A stretch of DNA of 58,939 nucleotides from Alphaproteobacteria bacterium (GTDB taxonomy: Bacteria > Pseudomonadota > Alphaproteobacteria > UBA8366), in assembly GCA_030743445.1 (NCBI GenBank), contig JASLSL010000296.1, positions 1 through 58,939 on the forward strand, read 5' to 3'. Positions 33,063-41,735 of the stretch are shown one piece after another. The position numbers were made by a program, and so were the translations under genes. Numbering within the stretch: position 1 is the stretch's first letter; each line of letters opens with the position of its first letter. The notes beneath the pieces were generated by a model. That model saw only the letters and a list, made by a program, of their open reading frames with translations. It had not been told where the DNA came from and did no database searches.

Positions 33063-34181
33063 ATGAAACTGACCATCGAACGCGCCGCCCTTCTCCGTGC
33101 GCTCGGACACGTCCAGAGCGTCGTCGAGCGCCGCAATACGATTCCGATCCTCTCGAACGTCCTGATGGAGGTGGAAAGCGGCCGCCTCGGGCTGACCGCG
33201 ACCGACATGGACCTCGCGATCGTCGAATCGGTCGAGGCGGCGATCGAGGCCGACGGCGCCACCACGGCGCCGGCGCACACGCTCTACGACATCGTCCGCA
33301 AGCTTCCCGAGGGCGCCCAGGTCGAAATCGACGCCACCGGCGACTCGGAACAAATGGCACTGCGCGCGGGACGCTCGCATTTCACTTTGCAGACCCTGCC
33401 GACCGAGGATTTCCCGCGCATGGCGAGCGGCGACATGCCGCACAACTTCAGCCTCCCGGCGAAGGCGTTGAGATCCCTGATCGACCGCACCCGGTTCGCG
33501 ATCTCGACCGAGGAGACCCGCTATTACCTCAACGGCATCTTCATGCACACCGCAGAGACCAATGGTGCCGAGGTCCTGCGCACGGTCGCGACCGACGGCC
33601 ACCGGCTGGCGCGGGTCGAGATGGAGGTGCCCGAAGGTGCGACCGGAATGCCGGGCATCATCGTGCCGCGCAAGGCGGTCAACGAGCTGCGCAAGCTGAT
33701 TGACGAGAGCGACGACGAGATCGACGTGGCGCTGTCCGACACCGGCATCCGCTTCGCCTTCGGCGGGGCGGTGCTGACGACCAAGCTGATCGACGGAACC
33801 TTCCCCGACTACGAGCGGGTGATCCCGACAGGCAACGACAAGACCCTGCAGGTCGATTGCGAGAAATTCGCCCACGCGGTCGACCGGGTCGCCACGATTT
33901 CGACCGAGAAGTCGCGCGCCGTGAAGCTCAGCGCCGAAAGCAACAACCTGATCCTGACGGCCTCGAGTCCGGACAGCGGCACGGCGACCGAGGAAATCGA
34001 GGTCGAATACAGCGATTCACCGATCGAGATCGGCTTCAACGCGCGCTACCTGCTCGACATCACCCAGCAGATCGAGGGCGATCAGGCGGAGTTCTCGGTC
34101 GCCGATGCGGCGTCGCCGACCATCGTGCGCGACAGCAGCGACAAGAGCGCGCTCTACGTGTTGATGCCGATGCGGGTTTAG
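33063..34181 (+). CDS. dnaN: DNA polymerase III sliding clamp (beta subunit)
   Basis: 372-residue ring-forming processivity clamp. Three related domains of about 120 residues each; the N-terminal VVERRNTIPILSNVLM, middle TRFAISTEETRYYLNGIF and end YVLMPMRV are characteristic. A TATACT -10-like element lies about 120 bp upstream (near 32948) without a clear -35 box, so it may be made both from its own promoter and by read-through from dnaA. Confidence 0.97.
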   Translation: MKLTIERAALLRALGHVQSVVERRNTIPILSNVLMEVESGRLGLTATDMDLAIVESVEAAIEADGATTAPAHTLYDIVRKLPEGAQVEIDATGDSEQMALRAGRSHFTLQTLPTEDFPRMASGDMPHNFSLPAKALRSLIDRTRFAISTEETRYYLNGIFMHTAETNGAEVLRTVATDGHRLARVEMEVPEGATGMPGIIVPRKAVNELRKLIDESDDEIDVALSDTGIRFAFGGAVLTTKLIDGTFPDYERVIPTGNDKTLQVDCEKFAHAVDRVATISTEKSRAVKLSAESNNLILTASSPDSGTATEEIEVEYSDSPIEIGFNARYLLDITQQIEGDQAEFSVADAASPTIVRDSSDKSALYVLMPMRV

Positions 34182-34239
34182 GGGAAAAGACCTGGCAAGC
34201 GCTGAACCTCTAAGTGCCTCTTCCAGTGTCGCGCTCGCC

Positions 34240-35343
34240 GTGACGCGGTTGAGTCTGACCGAATTCCGTTGCTACCAGGCGGCGCGACTCGACGTCGACG
34301 CGCGTCCGGTCGTGCTCACGGGCCCCAATGGTGCCGGCAAGACGAACTTGCTCGAGGCGATTTCATTCCTCGCCCCCGGGCGCGGCCTCAGGCGAGCGCG
34401 GCTTTCAGAGGTCGACCGCCGTGGCGGGGCGCGCGGTTGGGCGATCGCGGCGACCCTCGTCGGCCCTGACGGCCCGACCGAGATCGGCACCGGGCGCGAG
34501 ACGTCGGGCGAACGCCGGGTGGTCAAGGTCGAGGGCGAGGTCGTGCGCAGCCAGGCGACGCTGGCGGAATACACCACCATCGTCTGGTTGACGCCGCAAA
34601 TGGACGGGCTGTTTACCGGCAGTGCCGCCGCGCGGCGGCGCTTTCTCGATCGACTGGTGTTCGGCTTCGACCCGGCCCATGCCGGCCGCATCAGCGCTTA
34701 CGAGAACGCCATGCGTCAGCGCGCGCGGCTGTTGCGCGAGGGACGGTCGGACGAGTCCTGGCTCGCAGCACTGGAACAGACCATGGCCAAGCGCGGGATC
34801 GCGATCGCCGCCGCTCGGCGCGAAATGGTGGCGCGGCTCAACCGGGCCTGCGCCGCCGGCACGGGCCCGTTTCCGAAGGCCGCGATCGAGGCCGCCGGCG
34901 CCGTCGAGACATGGCTCGACGACGGTCCGGCGATCGCCGCCGAGGACCGGCTCAAGGCCGAGCTCGCGGCCGGCCGGCCGGAAGACGCACAATCGGGCGG
35001 GGCCGGCGTCGGCCCGCAGCGCAGCGACGTCCGGGTCACCGACCTCGACACCGAGGCGCCGGCCGATCAGTGCTCGACCGGCGAGCAGAAAGCGCTGTTG
35101 ATCGCCATCGTGTTGGCTGACGCGAGGCTCAGGGCGGCCGAGCGCGGGACGGCTCCGCTGCTGCTGCTCGACGAGGTCGCCGCCCATCTCGATGCCGACC
35201 GGCGCGAGGCGCTGTTCGCCGAAATCTGCGATCTCGGCGCACAAACCTGGCTGACCGGCACCGACGCCGCCCTGTTCGAAGGTCTCGCCGGCGAGGCGCA
35301 ATTCGTCGCCGTCGAAGACGCGGCCGTCAGGCTGCTATCGTGA
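34240..35343 (+). CDS. recF: DNA replication and repair protein RecF
   Basis: 367-residue SMC-like ATPase that loads RecA at gaps together with RecO and RecR. It has LTEFRCYQAARLD at the start, Walker A GPNGAGKTNLLEAIS, the ABC signature CSTGEQKALL and Walker B LLLLDEVAAHLD. It begins with GTG; no ATG is available nearby without losing the conserved start. It lies 58 bp after dnaN and 19 bp before gyrB. Confidence 0.95.
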   Translation: MTRLSLTEFRCYQAARLDVDARPVVLTGPNGAGKTNLLEAISFLAPGRGLRRARLSEVDRRGGARGWAIAATLVGPDGPTEIGTGRETSGERRVVKVEGEVVRSQATLAEYTTIVWLTPQMDGLFTGSAAARRRFLDRLVFGFDPAHAGRISAYENAMRQRARLLREGRSDESWLAALEQTMAKRGIAIAAARREMVARLNRACAAGTGPFPKAAIEAAGAVETWLDDGPAIAAEDRLKAELAAGRPEDAQSGGAGVGPQRSDVRVTDLDTEAPADQCSTGEQKALLIAIVLADARLRAAERGTAPLLLLDEVAAHLDADRREALFAEICDLGAQTWLTGTDAALFEGLAGEAQFVAVEDAAVRLLS

Positions 35344-35362
35344 TCACGAGAAAGGTAAGCCG

Positions 35363-37798
35363 ATGAGCGGAACCGCCGCAGACCTGCCCGAAGACGACGA
35401 ATACAGCGCCGAATCGATCAAGGTGCTGCGCGGTCTCGACGCCGTGCGCAAGCGGCCGGGCATGTATATCGGCGACACCGATGACGGCACCGGATTGCAC
35501 CACATGGTCTTCGAGGTCGTCGACAACGCCATCGACGAGGCGATGGCGGGCCATTGCGACCGAATCGAGATCACCCTGAACGGCGACGGGTCGGTCACCG
35601 TCGTCGACAACGGCCGCGGCATCCCGGTCGACATCCATGCCGAGGAAGGCATCTCGGCGGCCGAGGTCATCATGACCCAGCTGCACGCGGGCGGTAAGTT
35701 CGACCAGAATTCCTACAAGGTATCGGGCGGACTGCATGGCGTCGGCGTCTCGGTGGTCAATGCGCTGTCGTCGGAGCTGACGCTGACCATCAAGCGCGGC
35801 GGCGAGACCCATTTCATGCGGTTCCAGGACGGCGAAGCGGACGCGCCCCTGGAGGTCATCGGGAAATCGGGCGAGGATTCCGGCACCGAGATCACCTTCA
35901 CTCCCTCGACCGGGACCTTCACCAACGTCGAATTCGAGTTTTCGACCCTGGAGCACCGGCTGCGCGAGCTCGCCTTCCTCAATCCGGGCATCCACATCGT
36001 GCTGACCGATGGCCGCAAGCCGGACACGCCGGTCAAGGAATTCCACTACGAGGGCGGTCTCGAGGCCTTCGCGCTCTACCTCGACCGCTCGAAGACGGCG
36101 GTCTTCGAGCCGCCGATCACGTTCTCGGGCGAGAAGGACGGCATCATCGTCGACCTCGCGATGCAGTGGAACGACAGCTACCACGAGACGGTGCTGTGCT
36201 TCACCAACAACATCCCGCAGCGCGACGGGGGCGCCCACCTCGCCGGCTTCCGCGCCGCCCTGACCCGGCAAGTCAACAACTACGCCGCCTCGTCGGGCAT
36301 CGCCAAGAAGGAGAAGATCGCGCTGACCGGCGACGATGCGCGCGAAGGCCTGACCTGCATCCTGTCGATCAAGGTGCCGGACCCGAAATTTTCCAGCCAG
36401 ACCAAGGAGAAACTGGTTTCCTCCGAGGTCCGCCCGGTGATCGAATCGATCGTCAACGGCAAGATCGGCGAATGGTTCGAGGAACACCCGGCGGAGGCCC
36501 GCCAGGTCGTCCAAAAGGTCGTCGAGGCCGCGGCCGCGCGCGAGGCGGCGCGCACGGCGCGCGAGCTGACCCGGCGCAAGGGCGCGCTCGACATCGCCAA
36601 TCTGCCGGGCAAGCTGGCCGACTGTCAGGAGCGCGATCCGACGAAATCCGAGATCTTCATCGTCGAGGGCGATTCCGCGGGCGGTTCGGCGAAACAGGCC
36701 CGGGCCCGGCGTTTCCAGGCGATCCTGCCGCTTCGGGGCAAGATCCTGAACGTCGAGCGCACGCGCTTCGACAAGATGATCGGCTCGGCCGAGATCGGCA
36801 CCCTGATCGCCGCACTCGGCACCGGCATCGGGCACGAGGACTTCGACGCCGAGAAGTGCCGCTACCACAAGATCATCATCATGACCGACGCGGACGTCGA
36901 CGGCAGCCACATCCGCACCTTGTTGCTGACCTTCCTCTACCGCCAAATGCCGGAGCTGATCGAGCGCGGCTACATCTATATCGCCCAACCGCCGCTCTAT
37001 CGCGTGCAAAAGGGCAAGTCCGAGGTCTACCTCAAGGACGACCAGGCGATGGAGGACTTCCTGCTGCGCGAGGCCTTGGGCGACGCGGTAATGACGCTCG
37101 CCGACGGCGCCCAGCTCGCCGGCGAGGAATTGTGGGAGGTGTTCGACACCGCACGCAACGTCAAGCATTTCCTCGAGCCGCTCGCCCGCAAGACCGGCGA
37201 CCACAACGTCGTCGAGCAGACGGCGATCGCCGGTGCGCTCAACCTGGCGGTGCTCGACGACCCGGAGATGGCGGCAAAGGCGGCGGAATACGTCGCGCAC
37301 CGCCTCGACATGCTGGCCGATCCGCTCGAGCGCGGATGGCAAGGCCGGCCGAGCGACTCGGGCGGTCTCGAGTTCGCCCGCACGCTGCGCGGCGTGACCC
37401 AGACTTACGAGATCGACGGCGCCCTGATCCGCAGCGCCGAGGGCCGCCGGCTCGACGCCATGGCGGTCGAGTTGCAGAAGCGCTACGACCAATATCCCAC
37501 ACTTATCAGCAAGGACGCGGAGTTCCGCATCACTGGCCCGGTCGCCTTGGTGGATCAGGTTATGGAGCTGGGGCGCAAGGGGATCACGGTGCAGCGCTAC
37601 AAGGGTCTTGGCGAAATGAACCCGGAGCAGCTTTGGGAGACCACCATGGACGAGGACGCGCGAACGCTGCTGCAGGTCAAGATCAGCCATGCGGACGAGG
37701 CCGGCGAGCTGTTTTCGACCCTGATGGGCGATTTGGTCGAGCCGCGCCGCGAATTCATCCAGGAAAACGCGCTCAACGTGGCCAATCTCGACGTTTGA
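35363..37798 (+). CDS. gyrB: DNA gyrase subunit B
   Basis: 811-residue type II topoisomerase ATPase subunit that pairs with GyrA to introduce negative supercoils. The GHKL ATPase part (about 1-220) has RKRPGMYIGDTDDGTGLHHM, the ATP-binding DNAIDEA and GGLHGVGVSVVNALS. The TOPRIM part has EGDSAGGSAKQARAR, ILPLRGKILNVE and the metal site MTDADVDGSHIRTLLLTF. The C-terminal QRYKGLGEMNPEQLWETTM is the gyrase signature. Confidence 0.97.
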   Translation: MSGTAADLPEDDEYSAESIKVLRGLDAVRKRPGMYIGDTDDGTGLHHMVFEVVDNAIDEAMAGHCDRIEITLNGDGSVTVVDNGRGIPVDIHAEEGISAAEVIMTQLHAGGKFDQNSYKVSGGLHGVGVSVVNALSSELTLTIKRGGETHFMRFQDGEADAPLEVIGKSGEDSGTEITFTPSTGTFTNVEFEFSTLEHRLRELAFLNPGIHIVLTDGRKPDTPVKEFHYEGGLEAFALYLDRSKTAVFEPPITFSGEKDGIIVDLAMQWNDSYHETVLCFTNNIPQRDGGAHLAGFRAALTRQVNNYAASSGIAKKEKIALTGDDAREGLTCILSIKVPDPKFSSQTKEKLVSSEVRPVIESIVNGKIGEWFEEHPAEARQVVQKVVEAAAAREAARTARELTRRKGALDIANLPGKLADCQERDPTKSEIFIVEGDSAGGSAKQARARRFQAILPLRGKILNVERTRFDKMIGSAEIGTLIAALGTGIGHEDFDAEKCRYHKIIIMTDADVDGSHIRTLLLTFLYRQMPELIERGYIYIAQPPLYRVQKGKSEVYLKDDQAMEDFLLREALGDAVMTLADGAQLAGEELWEVFDTARNVKHFLEPLARKTGDHNVVEQTAIAGALNLAVLDDPEMAAKAAEYVAHRLDMLADPLERGWQGRPSDSGGLEFARTLRGVTQTYEIDGALIRSAEGRRLDAMAVELQKRYDQYPTLISKDAEFRITGPVALVDQVMELGRKGITVQRYKGLGEMNPEQLWETTMDEDARTLLQVKISHADEAGELFSTLMGDLVEPRREFIQENALNVANLDV

Positions 37799-37971
37799 CA
37801 GGGACCCTCGAGTGCCGCGCCGGGGTTGCAATTGGAAACCGGAGACATTACCTCGAATTTAACCACGCGCAACGCCGCCGGGACGTGGCCGGCAGAGTGC
37901 ATTGTCATATGACGCGACCTGGGATATTGGTAGCGCTCACGTGAGGGAGTGTCCTAGGGAGAGGACGAGCC

Positions 37972-38493
37972 TTGGCTTTCATCAAAAAGGGTAATTACAG
38001 CCTCGAAGAGCTGTTGGAGTGCGCGCATGGCCGCCTGTTCGGCGAGGGCAATGCGCAGCTTCCGCTGCCGCCGTTCCTGATGCTCGACCGCATCGTCAAG
38101 ATTTCCGACAAGGGCGGCGACCACGGCAAGGGCGTGATCGACGCCGAAATGGACATCAAGCCGGACCTTTGGTTCTTCAAGTGTCATTTCGAGAACGATC
38201 CGGTGATGCCGGGCACGCTTGGCCTCGACGCCATGTGGCAGCTCGTCGGGTTCTTCCTCGGCTGGCTCGGCGGCATCGGCAAGGGCCGGGCGATCAGTGT
38301 CGGCGAGGTCAGGTTCTCGGGCCAGGTCCTGGAAACCGCGAAGAAGCTCAGCTACCACATCAACGTCAAGCGCGTGATCATGCGCAAGCTGGTGATGGGC
38401 ATCGCCGACGGCATCATGAAGGTCGACGGCGAACAGATTTACGAGGCGAAGGACATCCGGGTCGGCCTGTTCTCCTCGCCCGAACAATCCTGA
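37972..38493 (+). CDS. fabA: 3-hydroxydecanoyl-ACP dehydratase/isomerase
   Basis: 173-residue FabA, which dehydrates 3-hydroxydecanoyl-ACP and isomerises the product to the cis-3 form, the entry point to unsaturated fatty acids. Catalytic H72 (FKCHFENDPVMPG) and D86 (LGLDAMWQ) are present. The start is TTG with a strong GGGAGAGGA ribosome site 6-8 bases before it; no ATG lies close upstream in frame. Followed by fabB after 10 bp and then fabI, forming one operon. Confidence 0.95.
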   Translation: MAFIKKGNYSLEELLECAHGRLFGEGNAQLPLPPFLMLDRIVKISDKGGDHGKGVIDAEMDIKPDLWFFKCHFENDPVMPGTLGLDAMWQLVGFFLGWLGGIGKGRAISVGEVRFSGQVLETAKKLSYHINVKRVIMRKLVMGIADGIMKVDGEQIYEAKDIRVGLFSSPEQS

Positions 38494-38503
38494 CGGAGCA
38501 CAC

Positions 38504-39721
38504 ATGCGGCGGGTCGTAGTCACCGGTCTGGGAATCGTCTCCTGCATCGGCAACACCAAGGAAGAGGTCGTCGAGTCCCTGCGCGAGGGCCGATCCGGCA
38601 TCGAACACAGCGACGAATACGAAGAACTCGGCTTCCGCAGCCACGTCCATGGCGCCATCAAAATCGACATCGAAGAGCGGATCGACCGCAAGATCCGCCG
38701 CTTCATGGGCGACGGCGCGGCTTACACCTATATCGCGATGGAGCAGGCGATCGCCGATTCGGGGCTGACCGAGGACGAGGTTTCGAACGAACGCACCGGC
38801 ATCATCATGGGCTCGGGCGGTCCCTCGACCAAGAGCCTGCTGCTGTCGACCGACACCTTCCGAGAGAAGAACGCCAAGCGGGTCGGTCCCTATATGGTGC
38901 CGCGCACCATGTCGAGCACCACATCGGCGACGCTCGCCCCGCCGTTCAAGATCAGGGGCGTCAATTATTCGATCACCTCGGCGTGCTCGACCTCGTCGCA
39001 CTGCATCGGCAACGCCACCGAGTTGATCCAATGGGACAAGCAGGACATCGTGTTTGCCGGCGGCGGCGAGGAGCTGCATTGGACCCTGACCCTGCTGTTC
39101 GACGCGATGCCGGCGCTGTCGTCGAAATACAACCATGCGCCCGAGACCGCGAGCCGGCCCTATGACGCCAACCGGGACGGCTTCGTCATCTCCGGCGGCG
39201 GCGGCGTGGTGGTTCTCGAGGAGCTCGAGCACGCCAAGGCGCGCGGCGCCAAGATCTACGGCGAGATCGCGGGCTACGGCGCCACCTCGGACGGCGCCGA
39301 CATGGTCCAGCCGAGCCAGGAAGGGGCCGAGCGCTGTATCCGCATGGCGCTCGCCGGGCTCAACGACCCGATCAACTACATCAACACCCACGGGACCAGC
39401 ACCCCGGTCGGCGACATCCGCGAGCTCGAGGCGATCCGCACCGTATTCGGCGACAATCTGCCGAAGATCAGCTCGACCAAGTCCCTGACCGGCCATTCCC
39501 AAGGCGCCACCGGCGTCCACGAGGCGATCTATTCGCTGTTGATGATGGAGAACGGCTTCATCGCCGCTTCGGCCAACATCGAGGAGCTCGACGAGGGGGC
39601 GGCGGACTTCCCGATCGTGCGCGAGCGCGAGGACGACGTCGCGCTGGACTGCGTGCTCTCCAACAGTTTCGGTTTCGGCGGCACCAACGCGACGTTGGTG
39701 CTGAAACGGTACGACGGCTGA
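38504..39721 (+). CDS. fabB: 3-oxoacyl-ACP synthase I
   Basis: 405-residue ketoacyl synthase that extends unsaturated acyl chains. The Cys-His-His triad is C161 (ITSACSTSSHCIGNA), H296 (NTHGTSTPVGD) and H331 (KSLTGHSQGATG). It pairs with fabA, as in all FabA/FabB systems. The C-terminus has the usual NSFGFGGTNATLVLK. Confidence 0.96.
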   Translation: MRRVVVTGLGIVSCIGNTKEEVVESLREGRSGIEHSDEYEELGFRSHVHGAIKIDIEERIDRKIRRFMGDGAAYTYIAMEQAIADSGLTEDEVSNERTGIIMGSGGPSTKSLLLSTDTFREKNAKRVGPYMVPRTMSSTTSATLAPPFKIRGVNYSITSACSTSSHCIGNATELIQWDKQDIVFAGGGEELHWTLTLLFDAMPALSSKYNHAPETASRPYDANRDGFVISGGGGVVVLEELEHAKARGAKIYGEIAGYGATSDGADMVQPSQEGAERCIRMALAGLNDPINYINTHGTSTPVGDIRELEAIRTVFGDNLPKISSTKSLTGHSQGATGVHEAIYSLLMMENGFIAASANIEELDEGAADFPIVREREDDVALDCVLSNSFGFGGTNATLVLKRYDG

Positions 39722-39764
39722 CCTGGTCGCCTGAAAAACAACGATAATTGAATCGAGACGCCTC

Positions 39765-40601
39765 GTGCCCGACACCCCGCCAGCCCCGACGAAAGAGACC
39801 GCCGCGCCCGTCGCGCCCGACGCCCTGATGGCCGGCAAGCGCGGCCTGGTCATGGGCGTGGCCAACGACCATTCGATCGCCTGGGGCATCGCCGAGACCC
39901 TGTCGCGGCACGGTGCCGAGCTCGCCTTCACCTATCAGAGCGAGGCCTTGGGCCGCCGGGTCGAGCCGCTCGCCGAATCGTTGGGCTCGGCCTTGGTATT
40001 GCCCTGCGACGTCGTCGACAACGGCACCCTGGACGCGACCTTCGAGGCGCTCGGCGCGGCCTGGGGATCGCTCGACTTCGTGGTCCACGCGATCGCCTAT
40101 TCCGACAAGGACGAGCTCAAGGGCAGGTATGTCGATACCAGCCGCGAAAACTTCCGCCATACCCTCGACGTCTCGTGCTACTCGTTCACCGAAATCGCCC
40201 GGCGCGCCGCCCGGCTGATGCCCCATGGCGGCAATCTCCTGACCCTGACCTACGACGGCTCGCAGCGGGTGATGCCGCACTACAACGTGATGGGCGTCGC
40301 CAAGGCGGCGCTCGAGGCGAGCGTGCGCTACCTCGCGGTCGATCTCGGGCCCCAAGGCATCCGGGTCAACGCGATCTCGGCCGGGCCGATGCGCACGCTG
40401 GCGGGCTCGGCGATCGCCAGCGCCCGCTTCGTCTACAAATGGCAGGGCGAGAACGCGCCCTTGCGGCGCAACGTGGCGCTCGACGACATCGGCGGCGCCG
40501 GGCTCTATCTCCTCTCCGACCTCTCCAGTGCGGTGACCGGCGAGACCCTCTACGTCGATTGCGGCTACAACGTCATCGGCATGGCCATCCCGCCGGACTA
40601 G
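39765..40601 (+). CDS. fabI: Enoyl-ACP reductase FabI
   Basis: 278-residue NADH-dependent enoyl-ACP reductase of the FabI type. The cofactor loop is MGVANDHSIAWGIAETL. The active site tyrosines are Y163 and Y173, and the lysine is K180 (PHYNVMGVAKAAL). The first 20 residues are a Pro/Ala-rich extension not seen in E. coli FabI. It begins with GTG, 43 bp after fabB. The gene completes a fabA-fabB-fabI operon. Confidence 0.95.
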   Translation: MPDTPPAPTKETAAPVAPDALMAGKRGLVMGVANDHSIAWGIAETLSRHGAELAFTYQSEALGRRVEPLAESLGSALVLPCDVVDNGTLDATFEALGAAWGSLDFVVHAIAYSDKDELKGRYVDTSRENFRHTLDVSCYSFTEIARRAARLMPHGGNLLTLTYDGSQRVMPHYNVMGVAKAALEASVRYLAVDLGPQGIRVNAISAGPMRTLAGSAIASARFVYKWQGENAPLRRNVALDDIGGAGLYLLSDLSSAVTGETLYVDCGYNVIGMAIPPD

Positions 40602-40652
40602 GCGGTTTCGGGCATTACCTCGTATCGAGAGCCCGCCAGGCAGGAGTGTCAC

Positions 40653-41558
40653 ATGGAGCCAACCATCACGCCCATCGATGCCACGCTCGGCGCCACGATC
40701 ACGGGCATCGACCTCGCCGACTTGGACGATATCGAGTGGCGGCGCGTCGAGGACGCCTTTCACGAGTATGCAGCACTGGTATTCCCCGCCCAGAACCTGA
40801 GCGCCGAGGCGCAGGTCGCGTTCTCGAGCCGCTTCGGCGACATCGAGCTGTTGCGTCCAGACCCCGACCACAAGGCCGTTTCGATCAGCAACCAGAAGCC
40901 GGATGGCGACGTATTAAAGCCCGAGGAGCATCGCTACCAAACTTTGCGCGGCAACGAGGGCTGGCATATCGACAGCACCTACATGCCGCTCGCGGCCAAG
41001 GCGGGCGTGCTCACCGCGAAGGTCGTGCCGCCGACCGGCGGCGAGACCGAATTGGCCGATATGCGCGCCGCCTACGATGCGCTCGACGAGGATCGGAAAG
41101 CACGCATCGAGGACCTCTCCGCCTATCACTCGCTCTACGAGAGCCAGGCCAAGATCGGGCACATTGTCGAGACCGGCGCCGGTTATGGCTACCATACCAA
41201 GGGCGCGCCGCTTCGCCCGCTGGTGCGCACGCATCCAACTACCGGCCGCAAGTCGCTTTGCATCGGCCGGCACGCCTACCGTATTCCGGGGCTCGACGAC
41301 GCCGAAGCGCAAAGCCTGTTGGACGATCTCATCGAATTCGCTTGCCAGCCGCCGCGGACCTACACGCAAAATTGGCAACCGGGCGACCTGATGATCTGGG
41401 ATAATCGCTGCGTCATGCACCGGGCGCGGCCCTATGACTTCAGCGAAACGCGCATCATGCAGGCGACCCGCATCGCCGGCGACCCCGCAAGCGAGCTCGC
41501 CCCGACCGACCGCGACGAGCGCGCCAGCGGGTTCGAGCCGTCCGCTTCGAACAGATAA
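40653..41558 (+). CDS. TauD/TfdA family 2-oxoglutarate-dependent dioxygenase
   Basis: 301-residue Fe(II)/2-oxoglutarate dioxygenase. The iron ligands are H105 and D107 (GWHIDSTY) and the distal H256 (CVMHRARPYD). R267 (SETRIMQATR) should bind the 2-oxoglutarate carboxylate. Close relatives act on taurine, aryloxyalkanoates (TfdA) or other small acids; the segment after the metal site leans to the TfdA-like group. It has its own ribosome site (GGAGTGTC) and lies 51 bp after fabI, so it could be co-transcribed. The substrate is not known. Confidence 0.85.
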   Translation: MEPTITPIDATLGATITGIDLADLDDIEWRRVEDAFHEYAALVFPAQNLSAEAQVAFSSRFGDIELLRPDPDHKAVSISNQKPDGDVLKPEEHRYQTLRGNEGWHIDSTYMPLAAKAGVLTAKVVPPTGGETELADMRAAYDALDEDRKARIEDLSAYHSLYESQAKIGHIVETGAGYGYHTKGAPLRPLVRTHPTTGRKSLCIGRHAYRIPGLDDAEAQSLLDDLIEFACQPPRTYTQNWQPGDLMIWDNRCVMHRARPYDFSETRIMQATRIAGDPASELAPTDRDERASGFEPSASNR

Positions 41559-41629
41559 TTCCACTCGCCAAGGTCCGGTGAGCCGTCGGGCGCCGCCGCC
41601 GAACCCAATCGCCAGACGCCATAGGCCGC

Positions 41630-41656
41630 GCCACCGGAGGGAGCCTCTCCGGTGGC
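41630..41656 (+). terminator. Perfect 10-bp stem downstream of the TauD-type gene
   Basis: GCCACCGGAG pairs perfectly with CTCCGGTGGC around a 7-base loop. It lies 72 bp past the TauD-type stop and between convergent genes. There is no T-run, so it may stabilise the 3' end instead of terminating by itself. Confidence 0.5.
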
Positions 41657-41686
41657 GATTACGAAATTTCGTTGCAAACGCGAAAC

Positions 41687-41710
41687 GGGCGGCGGAATCA
41701 ACCGCCGCCC
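41687..41710 (-). terminator. Hairpin terminator of the pnp transcript
   Basis: GGGCGGCGG pairs with CCGCCGCCC around a 6-base loop, 26 bp after the pnp stop. On the minus strand it is followed by GTTTCGCGTTTGC, a weak T-rich tail. Confidence 0.6.
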
Positions 41711-41735
41711 GCCGGGTTTCAGGCTATGGTAAGGC

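Noticed and set aside
35327..37831. Very long open frame (over 800 codons) antisense to gyrB
   Set aside because: It mirrors gyrB codon by codon in a GC-rich genome, where antisense frames stay open; it has no protein-like motifs and no separate ribosome site.
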